Source: Lederbergia wuyishanensis
Lineage (GTDB): Bacteria > Bacillota > Bacilli > Bacillales > Bacillaceae_C
Direction of reading: 5' to 3'
NCBI RefSeq assembly: GCF_022900255.1
Contig: NZ_JALIRM010000014.1
Span: 62,001-126,000 of the forward strand
DNA length: 64,000 nucleotides
Shown: positions 31,458 to 40,570 of the stretch, piece after piece
Layout of the letters: each line of letters starts with the position of its first letter
Numbering within the stretch: the first letter of the stretch is position 1
Notes under the pieces: generated by a model
What the model saw: only the letters and a program-made list of their open reading frames with translations
Databases searched by the model: none
What the model was told of the DNA's origin: nothing
Made by a program: the position numbers and the translations under genes

Positions 31458-32303
31458 ATGATTTATATTGGCGTAACAGGGTGGGGAGATCACGATACAT
31501 TGTATCGTAATGGAATTGCAGCACGTGATAAGCTGAAGGAATATGCGGCTCATTTCCCAACTGTGGAAGTAGATGCTTCCTTTTATGCGATTCAGCCGGA
31601 GAAAAATACAACGAAATGGGTACAGGATACCCCGGAAGGCTTTCGTTTTGTTGTGAAAGCTTACCAAGGGATGACTGGGCATCAAAGAGGAGAAATTCCT
31701 TTTGCTTCAAAAGAAGAAATGTTTGATGCTTTCCTATTATCAAGCCAACCATTTGTTAAGTCTGGAAAATTAGCTATGGTCTTATTCCAATTTCCACCAT
31801 GGTTTGATTGTACAAAAGAAAATGTAGCTTATTTACGATATTGTCGAGAGAAAATGCATGATATTCCAGTTGCTCTAGAATTCCGAAATCAAACATGGTT
31901 TTATCCACAATATAAAGAAAGCACACTTCGTTTTATGGAAGAAGAAGGGTGGATTCATAGTATTTGTGACGAACCTCAAGCGGGTTTAGGTTCGGTCCCT
32001 ACGATTTTACATTCTACAAACAAGGAAAAAACATTAATTCGCTTGCACGGTAGAAATGTTGCTGCTTGGATGAAACCTAACGGTAATAATTGGAGAGAAG
32101 TTCGTTATTTATATCGCTACAATAAAGAAGAACTGCTAGAATGGAAAAAATGGATTGTTCAATTACAAAAAGAAACGAAAGATATATACGTTCTTTTTAA
32201 CAATAACTCTGGTGGGGACGCTGCAGATAATGCCAAACAATTTATTGAACTCCTTGGGATTGAGTATGCAGGTTTGGCATCAAAGCAGCTGGGTTTATTT
32301 TAG
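31458..32303 (+). CDS. yunF: DUF72 family protein YunF
   Basis: A 281-residue protein of the DUF72 TIM-barrel-like family. It begins IYIGVTGWGDH and contains VEVDASFYAIQPEKNT and VLFNNNSGGDAADNA, which mark the family. Size and neighbourhood (yunD, yunC, yunB follow) match B. subtilis YunF. The function is unknown. AAAGATGGTGAG precedes the ATG. Confidence 0.88.
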   Translation: MIYIGVTGWGDHDTLYRNGIAARDKLKEYAAHFPTVEVDASFYAIQPEKNTTKWVQDTPEGFRFVVKAYQGMTGHQRGEIPFASKEEMFDAFLLSSQPFVKSGKLAMVLFQFPPWFDCTKENVAYLRYCREKMHDIPVALEFRNQTWFYPQYKESTLRFMEEEGWIHSICDEPQAGLGSVPTILHSTNKEKTLIRLHGRNVAAWMKPNGNNWREVRYLYRYNKEELLEWKKWIVQLQKETKDIYVLFNNNSGGDAADNAKQFIELLGIEYAGLASKQLGLF

Positions 32304-32419
32304 TATAAAGATACAACTAGTTTTCGTTAAGTTACCGTTTGAGAATGAAAACTAGTACATTCTTACAGACATTCGAGAACTAATTTTGTTGTAATTACAA
32401 TTATACTGCGAAAGAATCT

Positions 32420-32720
32420 CAATCGCGGTGTGTTTATCGCAATAATGCGGCGCATTGGTCTGAATCGCGGCAAAACTCAAGTGTTTGTCGCAATAATGCG
32501 GCGCATCGGTCTGAATCGCAGCAAAACTCAAGTGTTTGTCGCAATAATGCGGCGCATCGGTCTGAATCGCGGCAAAACTCAAGTGTTTGTCGCAATAATG
32601 CGGCGCATTGGTCTGAATCATGGCATAACACAAGGATTTGTCACAATAGTGCGGTGCATCGGTCTGAATCGCTGCAAAACTCAAACGTTTGTGCCAATAG
32701 TGCAGTATATTACTCTCATC
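32420..32720. repeat. 51-bp tandem repeat, about five and a half units
   Basis: Units begin TCGCAATAATGCGGCGCAT at 32437, 32488, 32539, 32590, a changed one at 32641, and a decayed one at 32692. The first three or four are nearly identical. The period is 17 codons, so frames stay open on both strands: + gives repeats of VFVAIMRRIGLNRGKTQ, - gives LSFAAIQTDAPHYCDKH. Neither has a ribosome site. It occupies the gene-free 32304-32924 interval, where B. subtilis has yunE. Confidence 0.9.
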
Positions 32721-32924
32721 CCTAGTGAAACTTAATATTTTTTGAACAATGGAGCCCCGCGTATCTTCCTCGACGGGCATAAGAACTTATACATTTATCA
32801 TTAGTTTTAAGATGAAGTGATTCAGAATCCGAGCATGTCACATAATGATACGAAAATGACGGAATTTAGTTTCGAAAAGCTTTATATTTTTATAGTATTT
32901 TTATAGGAGTTAGGAAGTGAATCC

Positions 32925-34286
32925 GTGAAAGAAAAAGTACATATATATCATACGAATGATCTTCATAGCCATTTTGAAAACTGGCCTAAAATTCAATCTT
33001 TCCTAGCAGAAAGGAAATCGTTCCACGAAGCGGCAGGGGAAGATGTTTTTATTTTTGATTGTGGAGATTTCATGGATCGCTGGCACCCGTTTACGGAAGG
33101 CTCCATGGGTAAAGGTAATACAAAATTATTAAATGAAAGCCAATATAATGCCGTAACAATTGGGAATAATGAGGGAATTACTTTGCCTTTTGAAGATTTA
33201 GATTCGTTGTATAAAGAAGCAAATTTTGAAGTGATTGTAGCGAATTTGTATCTTCCTGAATATAAAAGACCCGAATGGGTTCGCCCTTATATCATTTATG
33301 AAACGATACATGGTCACAAAATTGGAGTTACTGCGGTGACTACGTATTATCAAAAACTATATAAGCTACTTGGCTGGGAGCTTTCTGAGCCTTTTACAGA
33401 ACTCGAAATGCAACTAAATAGGATGAAAGATGAAGTCGATATGATTATTGTTCTTTCTCATTTAGGGATTCATGATGATGAAAAAATGGTGGAATTGTTC
33501 CCACAAATAGATTTAATATTGGGTGCCCATACTCATCATTTTTTTCATGAAGGAAAAAAGATTCACAATACAATGATGGCTGCGGCAGGGAAATATGGAC
33601 GTTTTGTAGGTTATGTTGAAGTAGAACTAATGAGTGAACCTACCATTATCCAACCAACTCTTTTTGAAACGGCATTTCTTCCCTCTAAAACAGATGAAGA
33701 AAGTTTTGAACGTGAACTTGAAACGATCGGAAAGAGGCAACTCGCAAAAAAAGTGGCACACTTACATAATACTTTAGAATTTTCATGGAACGGTCCTTCA
33801 ACTTTAGCAAATCTCCTTTGTGAGGCTCTACACGAGTGGTGCAATCCAGATTGCACTCTTATAAACACTGGTTTAGTTCTTACATCACTTCGAAAAGGAA
33901 ATGTGACGAAATACGATATTCACCAAATGCTTCCACATCCAATTAACCCTTGTACAGTTGAACTTACAGGTGCTGAGCTAAAAGAAGTTCTTTTACATGC
34001 GGAAGATGGAGATTGGGTTGATCTTGAAGTAATTGGTTTAGGTTTTAGGGGATCTGTAATGGGTGCTTTTATTCATTATGGAGTTGAAGTAGAGAAGAAT
34101 AATCGGCAGGTTTTGATAAAGGGAACTCCAATAGAGCCGGAAAAGACGTATACGCTTGCGACTACCGATATGTTTACGTTTGGGAGGTTTTTTCCAGAAA
34201 TAAGACGGTCAGAGGTAAAGAACTATTTTATGCCTGAATTTCTTCGCGATATCATGGAGTGGAAATTAAAACGATTGAATGATTGA
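32925..34286 (+). CDS. yunD: Metallophosphatase / 5'-nucleotidase-like protein YunD
   Basis: A 453-residue protein. An N-terminal calcineurin-like phosphatase domain has metal ligands visible in YHTNDLHSHF, FDCGDFMDR, IGNNEG, LSHLG and LGAHTHHFF. A C-terminal 5'-nucleotidase domain (about 290-430) follows. It lacks a signal peptide, so it is probably cytoplasmic, like B. subtilis YunD, and likely acts on nucleotides. The start is GTG at 32925 with GGAGTTAGGAAG upstream. YunC follows 66 bases later. Confidence 0.88.
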   Translation: MKEKVHIYHTNDLHSHFENWPKIQSFLAERKSFHEAAGEDVFIFDCGDFMDRWHPFTEGSMGKGNTKLLNESQYNAVTIGNNEGITLPFEDLDSLYKEANFEVIVANLYLPEYKRPEWVRPYIIYETIHGHKIGVTAVTTYYQKLYKLLGWELSEPFTELEMQLNRMKDEVDMIIVLSHLGIHDDEKMVELFPQIDLILGAHTHHFFHEGKKIHNTMMAAAGKYGRFVGYVEVELMSEPTIIQPTLFETAFLPSKTDEESFERELETIGKRQLAKKVAHLHNTLEFSWNGPSTLANLLCEALHEWCNPDCTLINTGLVLTSLRKGNVTKYDIHQMLPHPINPCTVELTGAELKEVLLHAEDGDWVDLEVIGLGFRGSVMGAFIHYGVEVEKNNRQVLIKGTPIEPEKTYTLATTDMFTFGRFFPEIRRSEVKNYFMPEFLRDIMEWKLKRLND

Positions 34287-34352
34287 CCTACTTCCTCAGT
34301 AAACTATTTTCCACTCCATTCATACATATGAGTATTGGGAGGAGTGGATGAA

Positions 34353-34655
34353 ATGGTTTCGATGGAACCTTTGACAATAGAAGGACATACGTTTATTGCT
34401 ACATCAGTTCTACTGCCGAAGACAACGTTACTAACGATATCAAATGATAAAGGCTATATAATGTGTGGAGCGCTTGATGTGGCTTTGCTAAATGACCGAT
34501 TAGTAGACCGTGAGATTATTGCTGGTAGGGCTGTTGGAGTTAAGACAATTGAGCAATTAATGAATGCACCATTAGAATCAGTAACAGTGGCTGCGGAAAA
34601 AATGGGAATCCATGTTGGAATGATTGGTACAGATGCATTATTGAAAATGGTCTAG
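34353..34655 (+). CDS. yunC: DUF1805 family protein YunC
   Basis: A 100-residue protein of the DUF1805 family, with the characteristic IMCGALDVALLNDRL and VGVKTIEQLMNAPLESVT. The ATG at 34353 is chosen because GGGAGGAG sits nine bases before it; an upstream in-frame TTG would place the ribosome site inside the gene. The function is unknown. A terminator follows. Confidence 0.88.
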   Translation: MVSMEPLTIEGHTFIATSVLLPKTTLLTISNDKGYIMCGALDVALLNDRLVDREIIAGRAVGVKTIEQLMNAPLESVTVAAEKMGIHVGMIGTDALLKMV

Positions 34656-34683
34656 AAAAATGTATGGTTATAGTTATTTTGAT

Positions 34684-34718
34684 GACGGGGATATCGTGGG
34701 ACGATCACCTCGTCTTTT
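34684..34718 (+). terminator. Terminator after yunC
   Basis: GACGGGGATATCGT pairs with ACGATCACCTCGTC (outer and inner helices with a two-base mismatch), followed by TTTT. Confidence 0.7.
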
Positions 34719-34802
34719 CCATTTATTTGGCTAAAGCTTTTCAAAAAAACTTGCCCTAACTTGGCCCTCTTAAGCATACATTTGCATTAAGGGGGGATTT
34801 TT

Positions 34803-35552
34803 TTGGCTGTATTTCGTGTTCGGAAGGTACGGCGTGGCCCTTTGCCGTTTCGTTACGTAATGCTTTTATCTTTTGTTTTTTTTATCTTTTCTACTGCGTT
34901 AGGACTTTGGATTGTTAATACTGGAATAAAACCTACATTAATAAGCTATGCGGAATCGCAAACAAATAAAATTGCTCCAGCGGTTATCAGTAAAGCAGTT
35001 CAAGATGTTTTACCAAATGTTAAAGATCTTAATGATGTTGCAGAAATATTACCGAATGGAGCGGTTAAGTATAAAACAGATATAATCAACAAAACACAAG
35101 CAGATTTATCAAGGGCAATCCAATTAAATTTAAAACAAGCAGAAAAAGGAAATCTTGAGACACTACAAGAGGAAACAGGTATTCAAATTGATTACCATAA
35201 ATCAAGTGAAGGAGAAGGAATTGTATATTCTTTTCCAATTGGGCAGGCGACAAAGAACGCACTACTTGGAAACTTAGGACCTAGAATTCCAATTAGGTTT
35301 ACCCCGATAGGTAGTGTGCGTTCTAGTGTGGAATCAAAGGTAGAACAATATCCAATTAATAATTTATTTGTAACTATCATTATTCCAATAGAAGTTAGCG
35401 TTCAAATTATCATTCCATTTGGATCTGAAAAAACAGTTGTGAAACAAGAGGTTCCACTAGCTATTGGAATATTTCCTCAGGCTGTACCTGATTTTTATAA
35501 TGGAAATGGAACTACTAATCCATCTATCCAATTTCCGGCAAATCCTGATTAG
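34803..35552 (+). CDS. yunB: Sporulation protein YunB
   Basis: A 249-residue protein with one N-terminal membrane helix (about residues 18-40, VMLLSFVFFIFSTALGLWIV) and an extracytoplasmic domain containing GNLGPRIPIRFTPIGSVRSS, the YunB/SpoIIR-associated family signature. B. subtilis YunB is made in the mother cell and is needed for normal spore formation. The start is TTG at 34803 with AAGGGGGG nine bases upstream. It supports a spore-forming host. Confidence 0.88.
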   Translation: MAVFRVRKVRRGPLPFRYVMLLSFVFFIFSTALGLWIVNTGIKPTLISYAESQTNKIAPAVISKAVQDVLPNVKDLNDVAEILPNGAVKYKTDIINKTQADLSRAIQLNLKQAEKGNLETLQEETGIQIDYHKSSEGEGIVYSFPIGQATKNALLGNLGPRIPIRFTPIGSVRSSVESKVEQYPINNLFVTIIIPIEVSVQIIIPFGSEKTVVKQEVPLAIGIFPQAVPDFYNGNGTTNPSIQFPANPD

Positions 35553-35621
35553 CATTGTCAATAGAATAGTAAAATGTTATAGTAGAAAAGGTGTTTATAA
35601 CTAAATAACCTTATCAAAATC

Positions 35622-35802
35622 GGATGAGGTAGAGGCGCAATAGAAATGAATAGACTGTGTAAGGATGACAACGATGATCACAGTTCGAAAGGTTCTTTTG
35701 CCGAAGCGATGATTTTCGTCAGAGGATTTTCGTTGGTGTTGCTTTGAAGAAGGGTAACACTCTCATACTTTATGAATAAATCAAAGTATGGGGAGCTACA
35801 GA
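35622..35802 (+). promoter_or_regulatory. Lysine riboswitch (L-box) aptamer
   Basis: Conserved L-box elements occur in order: GAGGTAGAGGCGC at the 5' side, GGATGACAACGATG, GAAAGG...TTGCCGAAG, TTGGTGTTGC, GGGTAACACTCTCA, and the closing GGAGCTAC that pairs with GTAG to form P1. The order matches the five-way lysine aptamer. A terminator follows at 35830 and the gene behind it is an NhaC-type transporter, so the switch should reduce transporter synthesis when lysine is plentiful. The interval from 35865 to the ATG at 36051 holds nothing else that I can identify. Confidence 0.9.
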
Positions 35803-35829
35803 TCACGGTGGAGGAACTGTACATTACAT

Positions 35830-35864
35830 GAGTAATGATAGGTCTCTATCATTGCTCTTTTTAT
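35830..35864 (+). terminator. L-box expression-platform terminator
   Basis: GAGTAATGATAG pairs with CTATCATTGCTC (12 bp, one G-T) with a four-base loop, followed by TTTTTATTT. Confidence 0.92.
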
Positions 35865-36050
35865 TTGTCTTCTTCTCCTTTTCGTTAGTTACCCAGCATA
35901 GATTTGTCGTTCACGATTCTTCTGTTATCTTACAACTGTTAAGCCAAAAGAATAATGGGGGATAAAATCACAATGTGTCTTCGTTGAATGTCCACAACAT
36001 GTGGAAATATACGAGTAAGGACTTAAACTTTTTAATCTAGGGAGGAACAT

Positions 36051-37616
36051 ATGGAGAATTCAATTTTATCTTTACTGCCGCCAATATTGGCGATAGTGAT
36101 GGTGATTATTACTAAAAGGGTGTTGCTTTCTTTAGGAACGGGAATAATCGTTTCGGCCTTTCTATTGTCTAAAGGCAATATTTCTGAAGGTGTTACTATA
36201 TTATGGGAAGCAGTTAAAGGGATTTTTATTGATGAGGGAGCTATGAATACTTGGAATATTTATATTCTATTATTCTTATTTTTACTAGGAATCATTACAG
36301 CTCTGATCAATATTTGCGGAGGAAGCAGAGCGTTTGGAGAATGGGCAATGACAAAAGTTAAAAATCGTGCGGGTGCTCAAATCCTTGCGGCAGTTTTTGG
36401 AATCATCATTTTTATTGATGATTATTTTAATGCACTTGCAGTAGGGCAGGTTGCTCGCCCCATTACAGACCGTCATCGTGTTTCAAGAGCAAAACTTGCG
36501 TATATTATTGACTCTACTTCAGCTCCAGTATGTGTAGTTTCCCCTATATCCAGTTGGGGAGCATTTATTATTGGAATCATCGGTACGGTTTTAGTAAGTC
36601 ATCAAGTGACCAATATTTCAGCATTTACCGCCTTTATTAAAATGATCCCGATGAACTTATATGTATGGACTACTCTGGCAATGGTTTTTATTATAGCGTG
36701 GAAAAATGTAGACTTTGGAAGTATGAAAAAACATGAAGAGCGAGCAATCTCGACGGGAATGCCATACGATCCTAATAAAACGATACAAGGTGAGGTAAAG
36801 GACGAGTTGCCGATTAGCGATAAAGGTAAAGTCGGGGACTTGTTATGGCCAATCATTGCACTTTTTGTTGGAACATTAGGTGCAATTTTTTGGAGTGGAA
36901 TAGGAGCTACAGAAGGAAAAATAACGATTATGGAAATATTCGGAAACGCCGATGTGTCAGAAGCGCTTGTTATTGGTGGTTTGGTAGGACTAGTTGTAAC
37001 GATCTCTCTTTTCTTCCGTCAATATATAAAGTATCGTTCAGTTAAACGCGGACTTTTATTTACAGGAATTAGAGTTGGAATAAAGTCTATGATGCCTGCC
37101 GTATTAATATTATTATTTGCCTGGGCTATCATTACGTTAATTGATGAGCTAGGTACAGGTTTATATCTTGGAAGTTTAGTTGAAAAATCACAAATGAATC
37201 CTGCCTTTTTGCCAGTTATTTTATTTCTCGGAGCTGCTGGTATGGCTTTTGCAACAGGTACATCTTGGGGATCTTTCGGAATTTTGCTTCCAATCGCTGG
37301 TCAAATTGTTTCTGTAACAGATATGTCTTTGCTGTTACCTGCATTAGCAGCTGTGTTAGCTGGTGCTGTTATGGGTGACCATTGTTCTCCAATTTCCGAT
37401 ACGACGATCCTTTCTTCAACTGGTGCAGCATGCAATCATATAGACCATGTCATGACTCAATTGCCATATGCGTTGGTATCTGCAGCAATTAGTGCAATTG
37501 GGTATTTAGTGATAGGTTTGACAGACAGTACGATTTTAGGTTTGATTACGATTATGATTTTGTTGATTGTATTATTTACTGCATTAAGCAAGAGGAAAAA
37601 TATGAACATAGAATAG
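36051..37616 (+). CDS. lysW: NhaC-family transporter, probable lysine importer (LysW type)
   Basis: A 521-residue membrane protein with about 12 spans. NhaC-family landmarks include IFIDDYFNALAVGQVARPI, SAPVCVVSPISSWGAFI and GAVMGDHCSPISDTTILSSTG. By sequence alone it would be called a Na+/H+ antiporter. The lysine riboswitch directly upstream points to the group of NhaC-like proteins predicted by comparative genomics to import lysine (LysW). GGGAGG precedes the ATG. It is a single-gene unit with its own terminator. Confidence 0.85.
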   Translation: MENSILSLLPPILAIVMVIITKRVLLSLGTGIIVSAFLLSKGNISEGVTILWEAVKGIFIDEGAMNTWNIYILLFLFLLGIITALINICGGSRAFGEWAMTKVKNRAGAQILAAVFGIIIFIDDYFNALAVGQVARPITDRHRVSRAKLAYIIDSTSAPVCVVSPISSWGAFIIGIIGTVLVSHQVTNISAFTAFIKMIPMNLYVWTTLAMVFIIAWKNVDFGSMKKHEERAISTGMPYDPNKTIQGEVKDELPISDKGKVGDLLWPIIALFVGTLGAIFWSGIGATEGKITIMEIFGNADVSEALVIGGLVGLVVTISLFFRQYIKYRSVKRGLLFTGIRVGIKSMMPAVLILLFAWAIITLIDELGTGLYLGSLVEKSQMNPAFLPVILFLGAAGMAFATGTSWGSFGILLPIAGQIVSVTDMSLLLPALAAVLAGAVMGDHCSPISDTTILSSTGAACNHIDHVMTQLPYALVSAAISAIGYLVIGLTDSTILGLITIMILLIVLFTALSKRKNMNIE

Positions 37617-37621
37617 TAGAT

Positions 37622-37660
37622 GCAGGATGGGCTAGGAAAGGTGCTCATCCTGTTTTTTTA
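37622..37660 (+). terminator. Terminator of the lysine transporter gene
   Basis: CAGGATGGGC pairs with GCTCATCCTG, followed by TTTTTTTATT. Confidence 0.85.
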
Positions 37661-37742
37661 TTATATTAATATAACTTTTTTCATAGGTAAATGTTGGAAG
37701 CGAAAAATGTCGAAAGCTGATAAGGCTTGAATAAATTTTGTT

Positions 37743-37771
37743 TTGACAAGATAGGCTTATCTAGCTATAAT
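37743..37771 (+). promoter_or_regulatory. Near-perfect SigA promoter with a palindromic spacer
   Basis: TTGACA (37743-37748), a 17-base spacer and TATAAT (37766-37771) match the consensus exactly. The spacer contains AGATA-GGCT-TATCT, a short inverted repeat where a repressor could block polymerase. It drives the sodium symporter operon at 37839. Confidence 0.88.
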
Positions 37772-37838
37772 ATTTTTAGATTAATTAATAATCTGAAAAG
37801 AAAAAATCTTCCAAATGGAAAGAGAAAGGGGAAATTAA

Positions 37839-39359
37839 ATGGAAAACCGCGCGCAGTTTGGATCAAGGGCCGGGTTTATTTTTGCGGCTGTCGGCTCTGC
37901 GATCGGACTCGGAAATATTTGGCGTTTCCCAGCGGTTGCATATGATAATGGAGGAGGAGCATTCTTTCTTCCGTATTTATTTGCATTGCTTACTGCTGGT
38001 ATCCCGCTATTAATTCTTGAGTTCACAATTGGACATAAGTATAGGGGATCTGCGCCTTTGTCTTTAGGTAGGGTTAAGAAAAGTGGAGAATGGATTGGTT
38101 GGTGGCAAATCTGTATTTCCTTCGTCATTGCTACCTATTATGCCGTCATCATCGCTTGGGCATTGGCATATACCGTCTTTTCGTTTAAATTGGATTGGGG
38201 AAATAGTACACAAGACTTTTTACTCGTTGATTATTTAAAAGTGGGCGGAACTGAAACAATGGGTAGTTTTGTACCTGGTGTACTTATCCCATTGATAATT
38301 GTTTGGGTTATTGTTCTTGGTATATTATTTGCAGGTGTAAAAAAGGGGATAGAGGCTGCTACAAAGATCATGATTCCTCTACTTGTAATTCTGTTTTTGA
38401 TTATCGTTGTTCGAGCGGTTACATTAGACGGTGCAATTGAAGGATTAAATCAGTTTTTCAAACCAAATTGGTCAACGATTATGAATGGTAAGGTCTGGGT
38501 AGCTGCATATGGACAAATCTTCTTCAGTTTATCAATCGGTTTTGCAATTATGATTACTTATTCAAGTTACTTACCGAAGAAGTCCGATATTACAAACAGT
38601 GCCTTTATTACAGGATTTGCTAATTCAGGGTTTGAGTTGCTTGCCGGCTTTGGTGTTTTCGCTGCGTTAGGGTTTATGGCAGCCCAACAAGGAGTTCCCG
38701 TTAATGAAGTTGTAAAAAGTGGAGTATTGTTAGCATTTGCCGTATTCCCAACAATCATTAACGAACTTCCTAGATTTCAAGAAGTATTTGGAATATTATT
38801 TTTCGTTTCCCTTACTCTTGCGGGTCTAACATCTTTAATTTCAATCGTAGAAACATATATTGCAGGAATTCAGGAGAAATTTAATATTAGTCGGACAAAA
38901 GCCGTTCTATTTGGCGGTGGAGTAACTGCAATTGTTTCTCTAGCATTTTCTACACAAAATGGTCTGAATCTTCTGGATGTCGCGGATTACTTTATTAACC
39001 AATTCGGAGTAGCAATGGCAGGACTCTTTGAAGTTATCTTTATTGCCTGGTTTGCAAAGCAACTTAAACCGCTTCAAGCACATGCCGATTCAGTCTCCGA
39101 TATTAGGCTTGGAGCATGGTGGAGAATTAGTCTTTCAATCATCACGCCGGTTGTTTTAGGATATATGATGTTTGATAATCTACGTCAAAACTTGACTGGT
39201 GAATACGGTGGCGGCGGTTATCCACGTGAGTTCCTATTTAAATATGGTTGGACAGTTGCTATTGGTGCGATGCTAGTTGGGGTATTGATTACATTAAAGC
39301 CATGGAAAGGGCAAGCCCTTGAACAACCTGCTTTTGAAAAAGAGAAGGAGGTTTCATAA
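37839..39359 (+). CDS. Sodium:neurotransmitter symporter family transporter, MetP type (methionine/alanine importer)
   Basis: A 506-residue NSS (SNF) family transporter with about 12 membrane spans. The first span carries the sodium-site signature FAAVGSAIGLGNIWRFP, and NGGGAFFLPY follows. The tiny partner gene that directly overlaps its stop is of MetS type, so methionine or alanine is the likely substrate, by analogy with MetPS of Corynebacterium. AAAGGGG lies before the ATG. The promoter at 37743 is consensus-like. Confidence 0.9.
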   Translation: MENRAQFGSRAGFIFAAVGSAIGLGNIWRFPAVAYDNGGGAFFLPYLFALLTAGIPLLILEFTIGHKYRGSAPLSLGRVKKSGEWIGWWQICISFVIATYYAVIIAWALAYTVFSFKLDWGNSTQDFLLVDYLKVGGTETMGSFVPGVLIPLIIVWVIVLGILFAGVKKGIEAATKIMIPLLVILFLIIVVRAVTLDGAIEGLNQFFKPNWSTIMNGKVWVAAYGQIFFSLSIGFAIMITYSSYLPKKSDITNSAFITGFANSGFELLAGFGVFAALGFMAAQQGVPVNEVVKSGVLLAFAVFPTIINELPRFQEVFGILFFVSLTLAGLTSLISIVETYIAGIQEKFNISRTKAVLFGGGVTAIVSLAFSTQNGLNLLDVADYFINQFGVAMAGLFEVIFIAWFAKQLKPLQAHADSVSDIRLGAWWRISLSIITPVVLGYMMFDNLRQNLTGEYGGGGYPREFLFKYGWTVAIGAMLVGVLITLKPWKGQALEQPAFEKEKEVS

Positions 39360-39475
39360 TGACAGGTAGTGCAATTACCATGATGATTATTGGTGTGGTC
39401 ATTATTTGGGGAGGATTAGGTGCAAGTATAGCACTTGCAATATCTAAAGCAAGAGAAGCAAAAAGAAAAGCATAA
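39359..39475 (+). CDS. metS: Small subunit of methionine/alanine importer, MetS family
   Basis: A 38-residue protein with a single membrane helix, MIIGVVIIWGGLGASIALAI, and a basic C-terminal tail. The V-I-I-W-G-G-L core is the signature of the MetS small-subunit family, which is required for function of the partner symporter. Its ATG overlaps the symporter stop (TAATG), and AAGGAGG lies eight bases upstream within the symporter gene. A strong terminator follows. Confidence 0.9.
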   Translation: MTGSAITMMIIGVVIIWGGLGASIALAISKAREAKRKA

Positions 39476-39478
39476 ATC

Positions 39479-39520
39479 GTAAAGCTTCGGGTGATGATAA
39501 CCCGAAGCTTTACTTTTTAT
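39479..39520. terminator. Bidirectional terminator between metS and lytH
   Basis: GTAAAGCTTCGGGT pairs perfectly with ACCCGAAGCTTTAC (14 bp), with a T-run on the + side and A-rich sequence on the other. It overlaps the last codons of the convergent lytH gene. Confidence 0.9.
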
Positions 39521-40499
39521 TCCGTCTGATTCGTTCCTGTTGTTCCCATAATCTTAAATGTGGATATGGATCAAAGGACCATTCATTTTTTCCATTGTCT
39601 TTATACATACCGAAATGCAAATGTGGAGGAAATTTACCAGATGTTCCCGGAGGCCCATATCCTGAACTGCCGACACTCCCAATTATCTGGCCAGGAGCTA
39701 CAATATCCCCTATTTTTAATTCTTTTGAGAACCCATTTAAATGTGCATAGTAATGATACGTATTATTTAGGTCTCGAATTCCAACTCTCCATCCTCCATA
39801 TTTATTCCACCCTTTTAGCTCTACTACACCGTAAGCTACTGCTCTAACAGGAGCCCCATAACCCGCAAAAATATCTGTTCCTTCATGAATTCGTCTCCCG
39901 CCCCAACCTCTTCGGTCTCCCCAAGTATTTTTGTAAGTATAATTATATCCTTTAGGGATTGGGAAGGCTTTTTCATCCAAGTCTATTCGTTTAAACTTGC
40001 GATAGACTTGTGCATTCGTCATGATCGATCTTACGGTTTGGTCGCGTTTATAATAATCCCATATAGCAATACGAAATGCTTGATCGTTTACACCATACTG
40101 GGATAAATAGGTCGCCATTGTATAGAGAAGGTCTTTTCCATTCGAACGGTCTGCTCTCCCATCGCCATTACCATCAATTCCAATTCCGTTGAAAAAAGTG
40201 ATAGTTAATGGATTAGAATCATCTTCAAAAGGATTTAACGGACCTGCCCAATGCTTAGGTGGTACATAATATCCAGTTATATCGTCAGGCTTGGGTAAAT
40301 CTTTTCTTACATATCTAATACTTCTTTCAAATTGATCAACTGCTGCGATATAATACCATGGGACCCCGGTAGTAGCTTCTGTACTTTTGTATAAATGCAT
40401 TCTTTTATCGAAAATTTCTTTTTGTGATAATTCTTTTGCATCTACAGCATGTAAAGGTAGGAAAAAAAACAGAAATATGACCGGAAAGAGTTTTTTCAT
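39510..40499 (-). CDS. lytH: Sporulation L-Ala-D-Glu peptidase LytH (YunA), M23 family
   Basis: A 329-residue secreted peptidase: signal peptide (about 1-22), a middle domain with a Gly/Asp calcium-loop-like GIDGNGDGRADRS, and a C-terminal LytM/M23 domain (about 205-310). Zinc ligands are visible in IHEGTD and HLHFGMY. B. subtilis LytH trims cortex peptidoglycan side chains to single L-Ala in spores. The ATG at 40499 has AGAGG eight bases upstream. It is followed on the same strand by no gene within the terminator. Confidence 0.9.
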   Translation of the reverse strand: MKKLFPVIFLFFFLPLHAVDAKELSQKEIFDKRMHLYKSTEATTGVPWYYIAAVDQFERSIRYVRKDLPKPDDITGYYVPPKHWAGPLNPFEDDSNPLTITFFNGIGIDGNGDGRADRSNGKDLLYTMATYLSQYGVNDQAFRIAIWDYYKRDQTVRSIMTNAQVYRKFKRIDLDEKAFPIPKGYNYTYKNTWGDRRGWGGRRIHEGTDIFAGYGAPVRAVAYGVVELKGWNKYGGWRVGIRDLNNTYHYYAHLNGFSKELKIGDIVAPGQIIGSVGSSGYGPPGTSGKFPPHLHFGMYKDNGKNEWSFDPYPHLRLWEQQERIRRNKK

Positions 40500-40570
40500 C
40501 AAATTTACCTCTTTTCAACACAATTAATGAAGCTTGGCCAAAAGGATAATCAGGCCAAGCGTTCATTTAA

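Noticed and set aside
32430-32735. CRISPR array
   Set aside because: The units are contiguous 51-bp copies without unique spacers, and no cas genes are nearby.
32352-32780. Repeat-containing ORFs on both strands across the 51-bp tandem array
   Set aside because: Openness follows from a period divisible by three. There is no ribosome site on either strand, and the flanks are non-coding.
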